Source of the DNA: a virus
IMG/VR virus record: IMGVR_UViG_3300025449_000048
Span: 1 to 25,621 of that record
DNA: 25,621 bases
Reading direction: 5' to 3' (one strand)
Shown one piece after another: positions 7,565 through 13,569 of this stretch. Below the pieces are notes generated by a model that searched no databases, was not told where the DNA came from, and was given only the letters and a program-made list of their open reading frames with translations. The position numbers were made by a program, and so were the translations under genes. Position 1 is the stretch's first letter. The number at the start of each line of letters is the position of its first letter.

Positions 7565-7641
7565 TGGCGACCTCGGAGCGATTCGAACGCCCGACCTGTG
7601 GAGTAGAAATCCATTGCTCTGTCCAGCTGAGCTACGAGGCC
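7565..7641 (-). tRNA. tRNA-Arg (UCU anticodon)
   Basis: 77 nt with encoded CCA. Acceptor GGCCTCG/CGAGGTC, D-arm GCTC...GAGC with the AGCTGG loop, anticodon arm ATGGA-TTTCTAC-TCCAC (anticodon TCT), T-arm GGGCG-TTCGAAT-CGCTC, G73. It reads AGA, which is common in this AT-rich sequence and rare in GC-rich hosts. Confidence 0.95.
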
Positions 7642-7654
7642 AATAAAATTAGGT

Positions 7655-7682
7655 GGGAGGCTTCTGTTGCCAAGTGCCTCCC
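7655..7682 (-). other. Hairpin between the 70-aa gene and the tRNAs
   Basis: Perfect 7-bp stem GGGAGGC/GCCTCCC with a 14-nt loop, about 13 nt upstream of the tRNA-Arg 5' end in transcript direction. No U-run follows. It could be a processing signal or a remnant of a structured RNA. Confidence 0.5.
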
Positions 7683-7689
7683 GAACTCC

Positions 7690-7704
7690 GATCAAGCCGC
7701 TAGG
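7690..7704 (-). repeat. Second copy of a tmRNA tag-end sequence
   Basis: On the minus strand CCTAGCGGCTTGATC. It matches CCTAGCGGCTTAATC at 8021-8007, the Leu-Ala-Ala-stop end of the tmRNA tag, in 14 of 15 positions. Here it also reads Leu-Ala-Ala-TGA but has no tag upstream. Confidence 0.6.
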
Positions 7705-7716
7705 TGACCAATTATA

Positions 7717-7929
7717 TTACTTATTGTCGACAAACTTTTTAATTTCTTCAGCAAGATTAATAATATCCGATTTTGTTGGATATTTAAGAGCAGAAATTAA
7801 TTTTGTTTTTTCTTCGGAAGCTTCTGGATATGATAATATAATCTTTTCCAGAGCAGCCTGATATTCAGCGTTAAGTTGATCTCTTGCGAAATGAACAAGA
7901 TTAAATCTTAAATCGTATGGTGTACTCAT
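7717..7929 (-). CDS. Small conserved phage protein (YDLRF-type)
   Basis: 70 residues starting MSTPYDLRFNLVHFARDQLN. It is helical, with Ala/Glu/Lys-rich sequence and no membrane segment. The start 'YDLRF' followed by an amphipathic helix recurs in small proteins of T4-type phages, with no function known to me. GGAG lies 8 nt before the ATG. It sits between the tmRNA and the tRNAs, so the RNA genes probably share its primary transcript. Confidence 0.72.
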   Translation of the reverse strand: MSTPYDLRFNLVHFARDQLNAEYQAALEKIILSYPEASEEKTKLISALKYPTKSDIINLAEEIKKFVDNK

Positions 7930-7960
7930 TTGTAGTCTCCTTTGTGTGTGTTTTGTGTGT

Positions 7961-8190
7961 TATAAAGTGAGCCCGTTCTGTTTCGAGGTGGAACTCATAC
8001 CCAAGAGATTAAGCCGCTAGGCGCATCTCAAGAAGTGAATTATCGTTTGCAGATAATTTTATCTTACGTTAACGTAGTTTGCACACGATGTCTAAAAAAA
8101 TACTCCATACCATGTCGATCCCTTTCATCCCCGTATAAATTGGTGGAGATGTCGGCATCCGAGAGCCGAGTCCATAGCTATTTTGTATAT
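7961..8190 (-). ncRNA. ssrA: Circularly permuted (two-piece) tmRNA, tag ANDNSLLEMRLAA
   Basis: The acceptor piece comes first: T-arm-like TCGGC/GCCGA, then CATCTCC-A-CCA ending at 8141. After only 8 nt the coding piece begins with GGGGATG (8132-8126). GGGGATG pairs with CATCTCC (one G-U) to make the 7-bp acceptor stem. It is followed by GGGATCGACATGG, the tmRNA D-domain pattern. A P2-like helix joins CATGG (8114-8110) to CTATG (8177-8173), with TATTTT/AAAATA beyond it. The resume codon GCA at 8050 opens a 13-codon tag ending Leu-Ala-Ala-TAA (8011-8009), with GAGAT/ATCTC around the stop as in helix P5. A further stem TGAGTTC/GAAC..CTCA closes the 3' part. tmRNA rescues stalled ribosomes and tags nascent proteins. 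The T-loop has 8 nt (TCTCGGAT), not the usual 7. The outer ends are approximate. Confidence 0.9.
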
Positions 8191-8193
8191 TTT

Positions 8194-8745
8194 CTAATAA
8201 TTATCAGCCGACATTTTCTGATAATAACCTGTTAATCTTCTTTGCTCTTCTCTTTTTATTGAAGCAATTTTTATTTTTTCTTTATGCTCATTAGTAAGAC
8301 CATTTTTTTTCCTATTTTCATTTGCTTTTTTAGACATTTCAATAGTTCTTGGATCATCTTTAGCAAACGAAGATTTACCCCAATTTGGATGTAATTTACC
8401 TGTAGAGTTCATTGCACCTTTTTTTGATCGCTCTTTATGTGCTTTACTGCCATCATTTAAATGCGCAAATCCTCCGTGTCCACCTTCATGCATGTTATAA
8501 GACATATTAGTATTGATAGCTTGTTTTGTTACTAATGTTTTCTCTAAATTAGCGGCTTCATCATTAGTATCAAAAATTTGTAATATTTCTTTAATAAAAT
8601 TATCTACACCATATTTGACAATAGCAGCTTTAATTAGTTTACCACTACCCATGTAAGAATCATTAAGCGGCGACATATGCTTGCGTTTACCTATATACCA
8701 TTTACTGTTTATTTTATTTGTAATTTTATATACATAATAAGCCAT
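8194..8745 (-). CDS. GIY-YIG homing endonuclease
   Basis: 183 residues. The GIY-YIG module is at the N-terminus: YYVYKITN (residues 3-10), WYIGKR (16-21), YMGSGKLIKAAIVKYG, and LEKTLV with the likely catalytic Glu. The C-terminal part carries NWGKSS, then KKANENRKKNGLTNEHKEKIK, a NUMOD3-like DNA-binding helix pattern. Such free-standing enzymes cut intronless alleles and spread by repair. The stop codon lies only a few nt before the tmRNA acceptor piece, so the tmRNA region is the likely home site. A T4-type late promoter sequence lies 20 nt upstream, and AAGGA precedes the ATG. Confidence 0.88.
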   Translation of the reverse strand: MAYYVYKITNKINSKWYIGKRKHMSPLNDSYMGSGKLIKAAIVKYGVDNFIKEILQIFDTNDEAANLEKTLVTKQAINTNMSYNMHEGGHGGFAHLNDGSKAHKERSKKGAMNSTGKLHPNWGKSSFAKDDPRTIEMSKKANENRKKNGLTNEHKEKIKIASIKREEQRRLTGYYQKMSADNY

Positions 8746-8764
8746 AAAGATGTCCTTTTTAACT

Positions 8765-8772
8765 TATTTATA
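8765..8772 (-). promoter_or_regulatory. T4-type late promoter box for the homing endonuclease
   Basis: TATAAATA on the minus strand, identical to the T4 late -10 consensus, about 20 nt before the ATG at 8745. It fits the presence of a gp33 homologue. There is no -35 requirement in this promoter class. Confidence 0.6.
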
Positions 8773-8784
8773 TAAAATTAATTT

Positions 8785-8815
8785 TGAGGCGGCGGGTACC
8801 GCCCCCGCGTCCTCA
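8785..8815 (-). other. GC-rich hairpin upstream of the homing endonuclease
   Basis: TGAGG/CCTCA (outer 5 bp) and GCGGG/CCCGC (inner 5 bp) separated by a 2x2 internal loop, with a 7-nt loop. The stem sequence closely resembles the T-arm and acceptor end of bacterial tmRNA, but the loop is not a T-loop and no CCA follows. It lies between the early promoter (8858-8885) and the late box. It may block early readthrough, or be a fragment of an older tmRNA copy. Confidence 0.55.
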
Positions 8816-8857
8816 GTGTCTATTCCACTAGATGTCATCAACATCAGCAATATATTT

Positions 8858-8885
8858 ATTATACCTTATTAGAGAGAAAAGTCAA
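8858..8885 (-). promoter_or_regulatory. Promoter for the RNA island
   Basis: TTGACT (8885-8880), 16-nt spacer ending GG, TATAAT (8863-8858). A near-consensus sigma70 promoter. The -35 box overlaps the stop codon of the gene ending at 8882. It would transcribe the hairpin, the endonuclease, the tmRNA and onward. Confidence 0.8.
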
Positions 8886-9109
8886 ACTTTATCTTTCCAA
8901 TTAGCACCAATATAATATTCCATCATGATCCCTATACCTGAAAGCCAACGATCTGTATCATTAAGATCTTCAAGCTCGTATTGGTGCAATGACACTGTTG
9001 TCAGTTTTTCAGTAAGCTCTTGTTTCTGTTTTAACAGCATACGATAATCTTGAATCAAAGTATTTTGAAAAATCTTATCAATTGTCTCAGCATCGATATC
9101 AATCAGCAT
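8882..9109 (-). CDS. Small helical phage protein
   Basis: 75 residues from the ATG at 9109 (MLIDIDAETIDK...), preceded by GGAG. A longer form starting at 9142 would overlap the upstream gene more and lacks a binding site. It has charged helices with a C-terminal WLSGIGIMMEYYIGANW segment. No family name known to me. It overlaps the end of the upstream gene by 11 nt. Confidence 0.72.
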   Translation of the reverse strand: MLIDIDAETIDKIFQNTLIQDYRMLLKQKQELTEKLTTVSLHQYELEDLNDTDRWLSGIGIMMEYYIGANWKDKV

Positions 9110-9575
9110 TTTTAAACTCCAATTTATCTTTATTAACCACAAACTCTACAATGTTATAATCATCGAATTGATCACCACCATATCGGAAATAATCTCTTCC
9201 ACCATCAACGAAAGCTCCATTACCAGCATCTCGATAATCATGACGGTAACGAGAATAGATAACAGTGCCTTCCGTTTCTAAACCTTTAAACACAACATCC
9301 TCTACTGCAGACAAACCATTGGCAATCATCAGCTGCCTATCTTCGGTAACATACAATGCAAAATAGTTTGAACCTTCTGGGTGAGCTGTTTCCGTATAGA
9401 AGATAGCTGCTGGAAAGTTAGCCCAACCACCGTTACGATCCTTAGCGCACGTTTCAAGGAGATAGGTAGCCTTGTAATGCTTTTCAATGTTCTTGATATT
9501 TTCTTCAGTAAGAAAAGAAGATTTAGTATTGACAGTCAAACTGTTTCTATCAGTAACTAACTTACGCTTGTTCAT
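9099..9575 (-). CDS. Hypothetical phage protein, 158 aa
   Basis: Mixed alpha/beta sequence rich in Tyr, Gly and Asp, with GGWANFPAAIFYTETAHPEG and a glycine/aspartate-rich RHDYRDAGNGAFVDGGRDYF stretch. No signal peptide, membrane segment or catalytic motif that I can name. The start overlaps the end of the preceding coiled-coil gene by 14 nt. It is part of a tightly overlapping run from 11321 to 8882. Confidence 0.75.
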   Translation of the reverse strand: MNKRKLVTDRNSLTVNTKSSFLTEENIKNIEKHYKATYLLETCAKDRNGGWANFPAAIFYTETAHPEGSNYFALYVTEDRQLMIANGLSAVEDVVFKGLETEGTVIYSRYRHDYRDAGNGAFVDGGRDYFRYGGDQFDDYNIVEFVVNKDKLEFKNAD

Positions 9576-9846
9576 TTTTAGTATTCCTATGCCCTAGCTC
9601 TTCATCAGTAAATCCAGTATCAGGTTCATTTTGATATATCAGCTTACCAGCAGTTTGCTGCCAGTGATTATATTGACTCGGTAGTTTATGGTGACTTAGC
9701 TCCATTGGTTCATAGTAAAATGACATTACGAAGTTACGATACTTTTGTAGGCGAGCAATCTCAGCTTCCTTATTGGCAATCGTCTGCTTCATTTCCATAA
9801 TGCCGCCTGGACCTTCAGTAAGAAGTTTTATTCTAGCATCAGTCAT
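9562..9846 (-). CDS. Coiled-coil protein, paralogue of the 13569-13841 gene
   Basis: 94 residues from the ATG at 9846. The centre reads GPGGIMEMKQTIANKEAEIA then RLQKY, a heptad-like helix, followed by an EPMELSHHKLPSQYNHW segment and a helix ending GKLI. The same order occurs in the 13569-13841 gene, so the two are duplicates or recombined copies. The start overlaps the upstream stop as TGATG. Function unknown. Confidence 0.75.
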   Translation of the reverse strand: MTDARIKLLTEGPGGIMEMKQTIANKEAEIARLQKYRNFVMSFYYEPMELSHHKLPSQYNHWQQTAGKLIYQNEPDTGFTDEELGHRNTKNEQA

Positions 9847-10007
9847 CACATATACCTTTTTACAAAAATAGGACCAATTCTCCAATACGTATAAGGTGCG
9901 GCGCCAAACATATAACCACCACCATTAAATCTAGTACGATTCCATACGAATATTTCGCCATACCTTGGCCAAATCCAACTTACAAACCACCTATCACTCA
10001 GTCTCAT
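9846..10007 (-). CDS. Small Trp/Tyr-rich protein, 53 aa
   Basis: A short gene (MRLSDRWFVSWIWPRYGEIF...) filling an otherwise empty gap. Its ATG lies inside the end of the 9994-10221 gene, and its stop overlaps the next start as TGATG. It has five Trp and six Tyr in 53 residues, and a GGGYMFGAAPYTYW stretch. It is not hydrophobic enough for a clear membrane helix. Kept because it is exactly framed by coupled starts and stops. Confidence 0.6.
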   Translation of the reverse strand: MRLSDRWFVSWIWPRYGEIFVWNRTRFNGGGYMFGAAPYTYWRIGPIFVKRYM

Positions 10008-10221
10008 TTTTGACCTTTACATACGTTTCGATTCGGCGATCAATATATTCATCTAAATGAAATTTAAAGTTCTCTTTAGCCAATGGCAAAACATTAGCAC
10101 GGATATTGTCTGCCATTCTCCATTCACCTTCATTATTATGATGCCATTCATCATCAAGAGTATCAATAAGTTTTTCTAATGATTCGATAACATCTTTAAT
10201 AATCTCTGAACTTTTTCTCAT
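9994..10221 (-). CDS. Small charged helical protein, 75 aa
   Basis: MRKSSEIIKDVIESLEKLID... predicted nearly all helix, with a DDEWHHNNEGEW centre. The ATG overlaps the upstream stop as ATGA, and AAGG lies 7-8 nt before it. No family recognised. Confidence 0.72.
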   Translation of the reverse strand: MRKSSEIIKDVIESLEKLIDTLDDEWHHNNEGEWRMADNIRANVLPLAKENFKFHLDEYIDRRIETYVKVKNETE

Positions 10222-11321
10222 TTCGTCACCTTCAACAAAATAATATTTTCATTAAGACGGCCATTGGCTGGTGTTTCCATTTCTTCAACCAATCGCTTAA
10301 GAACGATTTTACCACCCTTCAAAACAGTTTCCAAACGCTCATTAGTTTTACGACCAATTTTAATAGATCGAGAAGTTGACTCGTCAAAATCAACAATGGT
10401 AGTGCCCCGAATATTAAGACCACTGGGACCCATAGCATTAAAAACGCTGAGAGTATTATACTTCGTATTAAAAGTCCAAAGACTTTGAGCACCGATGATA
10501 GAGTTAGGTGTAACCGAGGCAATTTTATGTTCATTGCTTTCTTTTTGATACTTAACATTTTTAACTAGTTTATCAGTTGATACTGGCTTTGGTTTACGAG
10601 TGGCTCGAGTTTTCTTAGCAACAGAACCGTATTTTGCTGCATCTTCTAGCAGTTTAGCAAAGAAAGTAATACGAGCCTTCAGCTGTTTTTTCGCGAAATT
10701 CGTATATCCTTCAATCTTGCCTTCATAGGCTTCAATCAATTCATTGAGCCATGGACCATAATATTCAATGATTTTTGACGAATACATGGCAGGAATTTCG
10801 TGTTTCTTTAGCCAATCATATAGAGAAAACTCTTCCTCAGTATCAATCATCTGCTCAATATCGCCGATAATATCATCGCCACGATCTTTGATACGGTCTT
10901 GAATAGAAGGTTTTGGAGTGGTAGTTACTTTCTTCTCAGGCTCTAGATGACCAAATGCTTCTTTGAGATAATGATCGATAGAAGATTGCCAGTTATTTTT
11001 CTTGGCAGTTTCTGGAGAAATGATCGACATTCTCGCCAACCAGCAAGCAGAAAGAGGTAGCCATGTATCGGAGATTTTCGCCACCTTCTTTACTTCAGAA
11101 GGACGATTGTGTGCAGCAAGGTAAGAAGCTAGATACTCGCGAGCCTCATCCTTGCTGCACATGGCATTGTACCAGTTGATTGATCGAATCGTACTTTTCT
11201 CGATCTGCACAGCACTAGGTTCATCACCAAGATACTTCACATTCACAAGATACTGTTCGCTACGAGTTTTGCGAACAGGCTTCGGCTTGCTGCGCTTAAT
11301 CAACTTTGGTCGCTGTGCCAT
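10218..11321 (-). CDS. Conserved T4-superfamily hypothetical protein, 367 aa
   Basis: The N-terminus is basic (KLIKRSKPKPVRKTRSEQ). Residues 40-130 hold a compact domain with NWYNAMCSKDEAREYLASYL. The middle is helical, with PWLNELIEAYEGKIEGYTNFAKKQ. A second basic linker (RATRKPKPVS) leads to a C-terminal domain with VKNVKYQKE, IIGAQSLWTFNTKYNTLSVF, GLNIRGTTIVDFDE and GRLNENIILLKV. I recognise that last domain as recurring in cyanophage and other far-T4 proteins of unknown role. Two basic linkers suggest nucleic-acid contact, but this is inference. Starts 20 nt after the DUF932 gene. Confidence 0.75.
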   Translation of the reverse strand: MAQRPKLIKRSKPKPVRKTRSEQYLVNVKYLGDEPSAVQIEKSTIRSINWYNAMCSKDEAREYLASYLAAHNRPSEVKKVAKISDTWLPLSACWLARMSIISPETAKKNNWQSSIDHYLKEAFGHLEPEKKVTTTPKPSIQDRIKDRGDDIIGDIEQMIDTEEEFSLYDWLKKHEIPAMYSSKIIEYYGPWLNELIEAYEGKIEGYTNFAKKQLKARITFFAKLLEDAAKYGSVAKKTRATRKPKPVSTDKLVKNVKYQKESNEHKIASVTPNSIIGAQSLWTFNTKYNTLSVFNAMGPSGLNIRGTTIVDFDESTSRSIKIGRKTNERLETVLKGGKIVLKRLVEEMETPANGRLNENIILLKVTK

Positions 11322-11341
11322 TTTTAAATCCCTATTTACTA

Positions 11342-12301
11342 TTATACTGCTTCAGCCATTTCGATAGCAACTTCGAGAGCCTTAGTTTTAACACCCTTGT
11401 TATAGCCGTACCATGCAGAGGTAAGACGAGTGTCAGCCGAACGACCGATAAGATGATCGGTCAAGTAAGTAACGGCATTGAACGGCTGCCACCAAGTACC
11501 TTCAGCGTATTCAGATCCTGGCTGAGTATGAAGAATGTCCATCGCGATTTGTGCATTCTTAGAAACTTCCTTCTTCTTAATTTCAGAAGAACCAGTTACA
11601 GGGAAAATACGGCAGAAGTATTCGACGATATCTTCGTCCTTGGCTTTCTTAGAACCGAGGAACTGAGCCATTTCCTTATACTTGGCGAGCTTATCGGTTG
11701 CAATGCCAAGCATTTCCTTGACGTTACCTGGATCGAAAACCTTACGATGAGAGATCTTCGCCATACGCTCAACCTTAGAATTAAGCGAAAGAGTAAGCGT
11801 GTTATTGCAGACTACACGGATCGGAGTGAACCGAACGTCCGTCGAGAAGCCATACTTGTGGAAGTTAGAGAACAAAAGGTAGGAATCGATCTGATCGCCC
11901 TTGAAGAGTTCGAAGGATTCCTTAACCTTAGCCAAGCCCCAGACGATCTGGCCTTGCTTGAGCGAACCAGCAGTGTGCATTTCCATGTCACCTGCAGCAA
12001 CAAACTCATTGAAGAAGTCAAAAGCTTCTTCGTTCTGAACTGGATTCCAGTCATCAGAAACAACATCTAGAATGCTGTCGTCCATAGAGCGAACCAGCGC
12101 AGACTGGCCGATAGCGACCTGATTGCCAGCGATAGTGGCATATGCAGGAACCTTAGATACGTTCCAATTAAGACCTGCAGCCTCAAGCATCTGAGTTGGA
12201 GTCAGGTCATTAGGAACCTTCGTGCCAAGACCATGCCAAGGAACAGCCCCTGCATAAGCCATTTGAGCAACGCCATTTACTTCTTCAATTTCGTGAGCCA
12301 T
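11342..12301 (-). CDS. DUF932 / TIGR03299-type phage-plasmid protein
   Basis: 319 residues. The start (MAHEIEEVNGVAQMAYAGAV, then PWHGLGTKV, LTPTQMLEAAGLNW) is typical of the DUF932 family shared by phages and plasmids. Further landmarks are VSDDWNPVQNEEAFDFF, the FTPIRVVCNNTLTLSL segment and a C-terminal GTWWQPFNAVTYLTDH..GR..DTRL..AWYG..... The function is not established. Its frequent presence beside replication genes is the only hint. It is the first gene after its own promoter, which sits in a perfect inverted repeat. Confidence 0.88.
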   Translation of the reverse strand: MAHEIEEVNGVAQMAYAGAVPWHGLGTKVPNDLTPTQMLEAAGLNWNVSKVPAYATIAGNQVAIGQSALVRSMDDSILDVVSDDWNPVQNEEAFDFFNEFVAAGDMEMHTAGSLKQGQIVWGLAKVKESFELFKGDQIDSYLLFSNFHKYGFSTDVRFTPIRVVCNNTLTLSLNSKVERMAKISHRKVFDPGNVKEMLGIATDKLAKYKEMAQFLGSKKAKDEDIVEYFCRIFPVTGSSEIKKKEVSKNAQIAMDILHTQPGSEYAEGTWWQPFNAVTYLTDHLIGRSADTRLTSAWYGYNKGVKTKALEVAIEMAEAV

Positions 12302-12346
12302 AATATAAAATCCTTTTTTTCACCGCAGCACCAACGCTACAAATAT

Positions 12347-12375
12347 ATAATACCCTATTTTTAAAAATAAGTCAA
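12347..12375 (-). promoter_or_regulatory. Promoter for the DUF932 gene and downstream run
   Basis: TTGACT (12375-12370), 17-nt spacer, TATTAT (12352-12347). The -35 box overlaps the centre of a 15-bp inverted repeat. With no other promoter visible, it may serve genes down to 8882. Confidence 0.75.
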
Positions 12376-12391
12376 CACTTATTTTTAAAAA
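12358..12391. repeat. Perfect 15-bp inverted repeat over the promoter
   Basis: TTTTTAAAAATAAGT (12358-12372) and its exact complement (12377-12391), separated by CAAC. It begins one base after the SGNH gene stop and covers the -35 box and spacer of the DUF932 promoter. Each arm contains TTTTTAAAAA, itself a palindrome. Confidence 0.85.
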
Positions 12392-12778
12392 TTAATTACC
12401 AGTCACCGCTTGAATCGAACCTGCAAGAGCGGTATAATTTGCAGGATGGATACCATCTGGACCTGTAGTAATCGTAACACTCTTATCACTGTTAGAAGTA
12501 GCCAATGTCTTAACAGTCTTAGCTGCCGTAGGGTCAACTGGAATGATCCAGACATAAACCTTACATGAAGACATATTACGGATGTGTTCTAAATTACTGG
12601 CTAGTTTAGAGCTATTTGGATCATTAGTACCAGCAGAGACAACGCAGTAGGTGTGGAATTTACCACCTGCAATTGTTGTTATCTTAGAGCTAGTATAATC
12701 TGATACTGCTCTTACCTCACAAGAAAGAGGGGTGGCTACACCTATGGCGATATAATCACCAATTGCTACACAATCCAT
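12392..12778 (-). CDS. SGNH-hydrolase homologue lacking the catalytic Ser
   Basis: 128 residues with SGNH blocks in order: block I as AIGDYIAIG (residues 5-13), block III as SAGTNDPNS (Asn52 present) and block V as PDGIHP (Asp108, His111). The nucleophile position of GDS is Tyr9 (codon TAT; a Ser TCT is one base away). So the fold and the Asp/His pair remain but hydrolysis by the usual mechanism looks impossible. It is shorter than most SGNH enzymes. The start overlaps the stop of the secreted glycine-zipper gene (TAATG). It may be a binding protein or decoy, or a Tyr-shifted enzyme. Confidence 0.75.
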   Translation of the reverse strand: MDCVAIGDYIAIGVATPLSCEVRAVSDYTSSKITTIAGGKFHTYCVVSAGTNDPNSSKLASNLEHIRNMSSCKVYVWIIPVDPTAAKTVKTLATSNSDKSVTITTGPDGIHPANYTALAGSIQAVTGN

Positions 12779-13065
12779 TAGTTATCTCCGTAATTGCATA
12801 CTTCTCGGACGAAAACACGTCCATAATTGTCAACGAAACGCTGACGCCAGCATTGTGGTTCGGGCTGGTAATATTGAGGTTCAGGCTGATAGTATTGTTG
12901 TCGAGGCTGAGCGAGAATACCTCCAAGAATCATGCCACCGATTAGGCCACCGATAAGAGCTCCGCCATTACCACCGCCATGGTGATTATATCTACGCCAT
13001 TCATCGGCATGTGCAGAGGTTGTAAAAGTAAGAACAGCTGTGGTAATGAGGAGTAATTTTTTCAT
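12778..13065 (-). CDS. Secreted glycine-zipper protein
   Basis: 95 residues. Residues 1-20 form a Sec signal peptide (MKKLLLITTAVLTFTTSAHA, cleavage likely after AHA). Then comes a His/Gly stretch, a glycine zipper GGALIGGLIGGMILGGILA (about residues 34-52), and two YYQPEPQ repeats. The tail has a Cys pair in CWRQRF...EVCNYG that could form a disulphide. The mature protein would be periplasmic, possibly membrane-associated through the zipper. It is coupled to the SGNH-like gene. A host-envelope effect such as exclusion is inference. Confidence 0.78.
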   Translation of the reverse strand: MKKLLLITTAVLTFTTSAHADEWRRYNHHGGGNGGALIGGLIGGMILGGILAQPRQQYYQPEPQYYQPEPQCWRQRFVDNYGRVFVREVCNYGDN

Positions 13066-13083
13066 GTGTCACCTTTAAGTTAT

Positions 13084-13287
13084 TTATGCAGCAATCATTT
13101 CTTGTTGAACGACACGAAGGTAGTGATATGCTTCATTCTTCGCTTCGTCACTATCATTAATATCCCGAAGGAAAGAATCAACTACAACCCATTCATCGGT
13201 ATGTCTTTGGTATAGCACATCGAACTTCTCACTGCCATCCCATACAATCTTAAGATCTAGAAATGTATCAAAGCCTACGACACTCAT
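13084..13287 (-). CDS. Hypothetical protein, 67 aa
   Basis: MSVVGFDTFLDLKIVWDGSE... an acidic alpha/beta-looking sequence ending in a helix (AKNEAYHYLRVVQQEM). AAGG lies upstream of the ATG, just after a small GC-rich hairpin. No family recognised. Confidence 0.7.
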   Translation of the reverse strand: MSVVGFDTFLDLKIVWDGSEKFDVLYQRHTDEWVVVDSFLRDINDSDEAKNEAYHYLRVVQQEMIAA

Positions 13288-13301
13288 TAAATACCTTCCC
13301 T

Positions 13302-13314
13302 GCGGCGAAGCCGC
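13302..13314 (-). other. Short GC hairpin upstream of the 67-aa gene
   Basis: GCGGC/GCCGC with a 3-nt loop, between two minus-strand genes. No U-run follows, so it is not a clear terminator. It may stabilise or punctuate the transcript. Confidence 0.4.
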
Positions 13315-13323
13315 TAATGATTT

Positions 13324-13569
13324 TTACGCATCCATATTGAAATAGTGATCGACCAAGTTCTTTAGCACGGGATCTAGATCATCATAATACTCTCTATCCA
13401 TGATACCAAGAATAACCTCTTCATAGTCGTTACGATCAAGAAACTGTTTCATGATCAGCTGATAGTCGTAAGGTGTTTTCGGTTTCGGAACTGCGACACC
13501 ATTGATCGTCCCTGTATCCTCATGATACTCAATGGTTCTCGTACGAGTAAAAGAAACTACCTCACCCAT
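13324..13569 (-). CDS. Hypothetical protein, 81 aa
   Basis: MGEVVSFTRTRTIEYHED... followed by a helical acidic half (YDYQLIMKQFLDRNDYEEV, LDPVLKNLVDHYF). The start overlaps the upstream stop (TGATG). It is unrelated to the neighbours by eye. Confidence 0.7.
   Translation of the reverse strand: MGEVVSFTRTRTIEYHEDTGTINGVAVPKPKTPYDYQLIMKQFLDRNDYEEVILGIMDREYYDDLDPVLKNLVDHYFNMDA

Noticed and set aside
7432-7695. 87-residue minus-strand ORF across the tRNA pair
   Set aside because: It is simply the tRNA genes read as codons; the tRNA folds explain the sequence.
8785-8815. A third tRNA or a one-piece tmRNA end
   Set aside because: There is no T-loop consensus, no CCA and no matching 5' acceptor strand nearby.
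9562-9885. Longer start (residues MENWSY...) for the coiled-coil gene
   Set aside because: The ATG at 9846 overlaps the upstream stop; the longer form would cover most of the end of the coupled 53-aa gene.
11306-12070. 254-residue plus-strand ORF
   Set aside because: It lies antisense to the well-supported DUF932 gene, with no binding site or family similarity.
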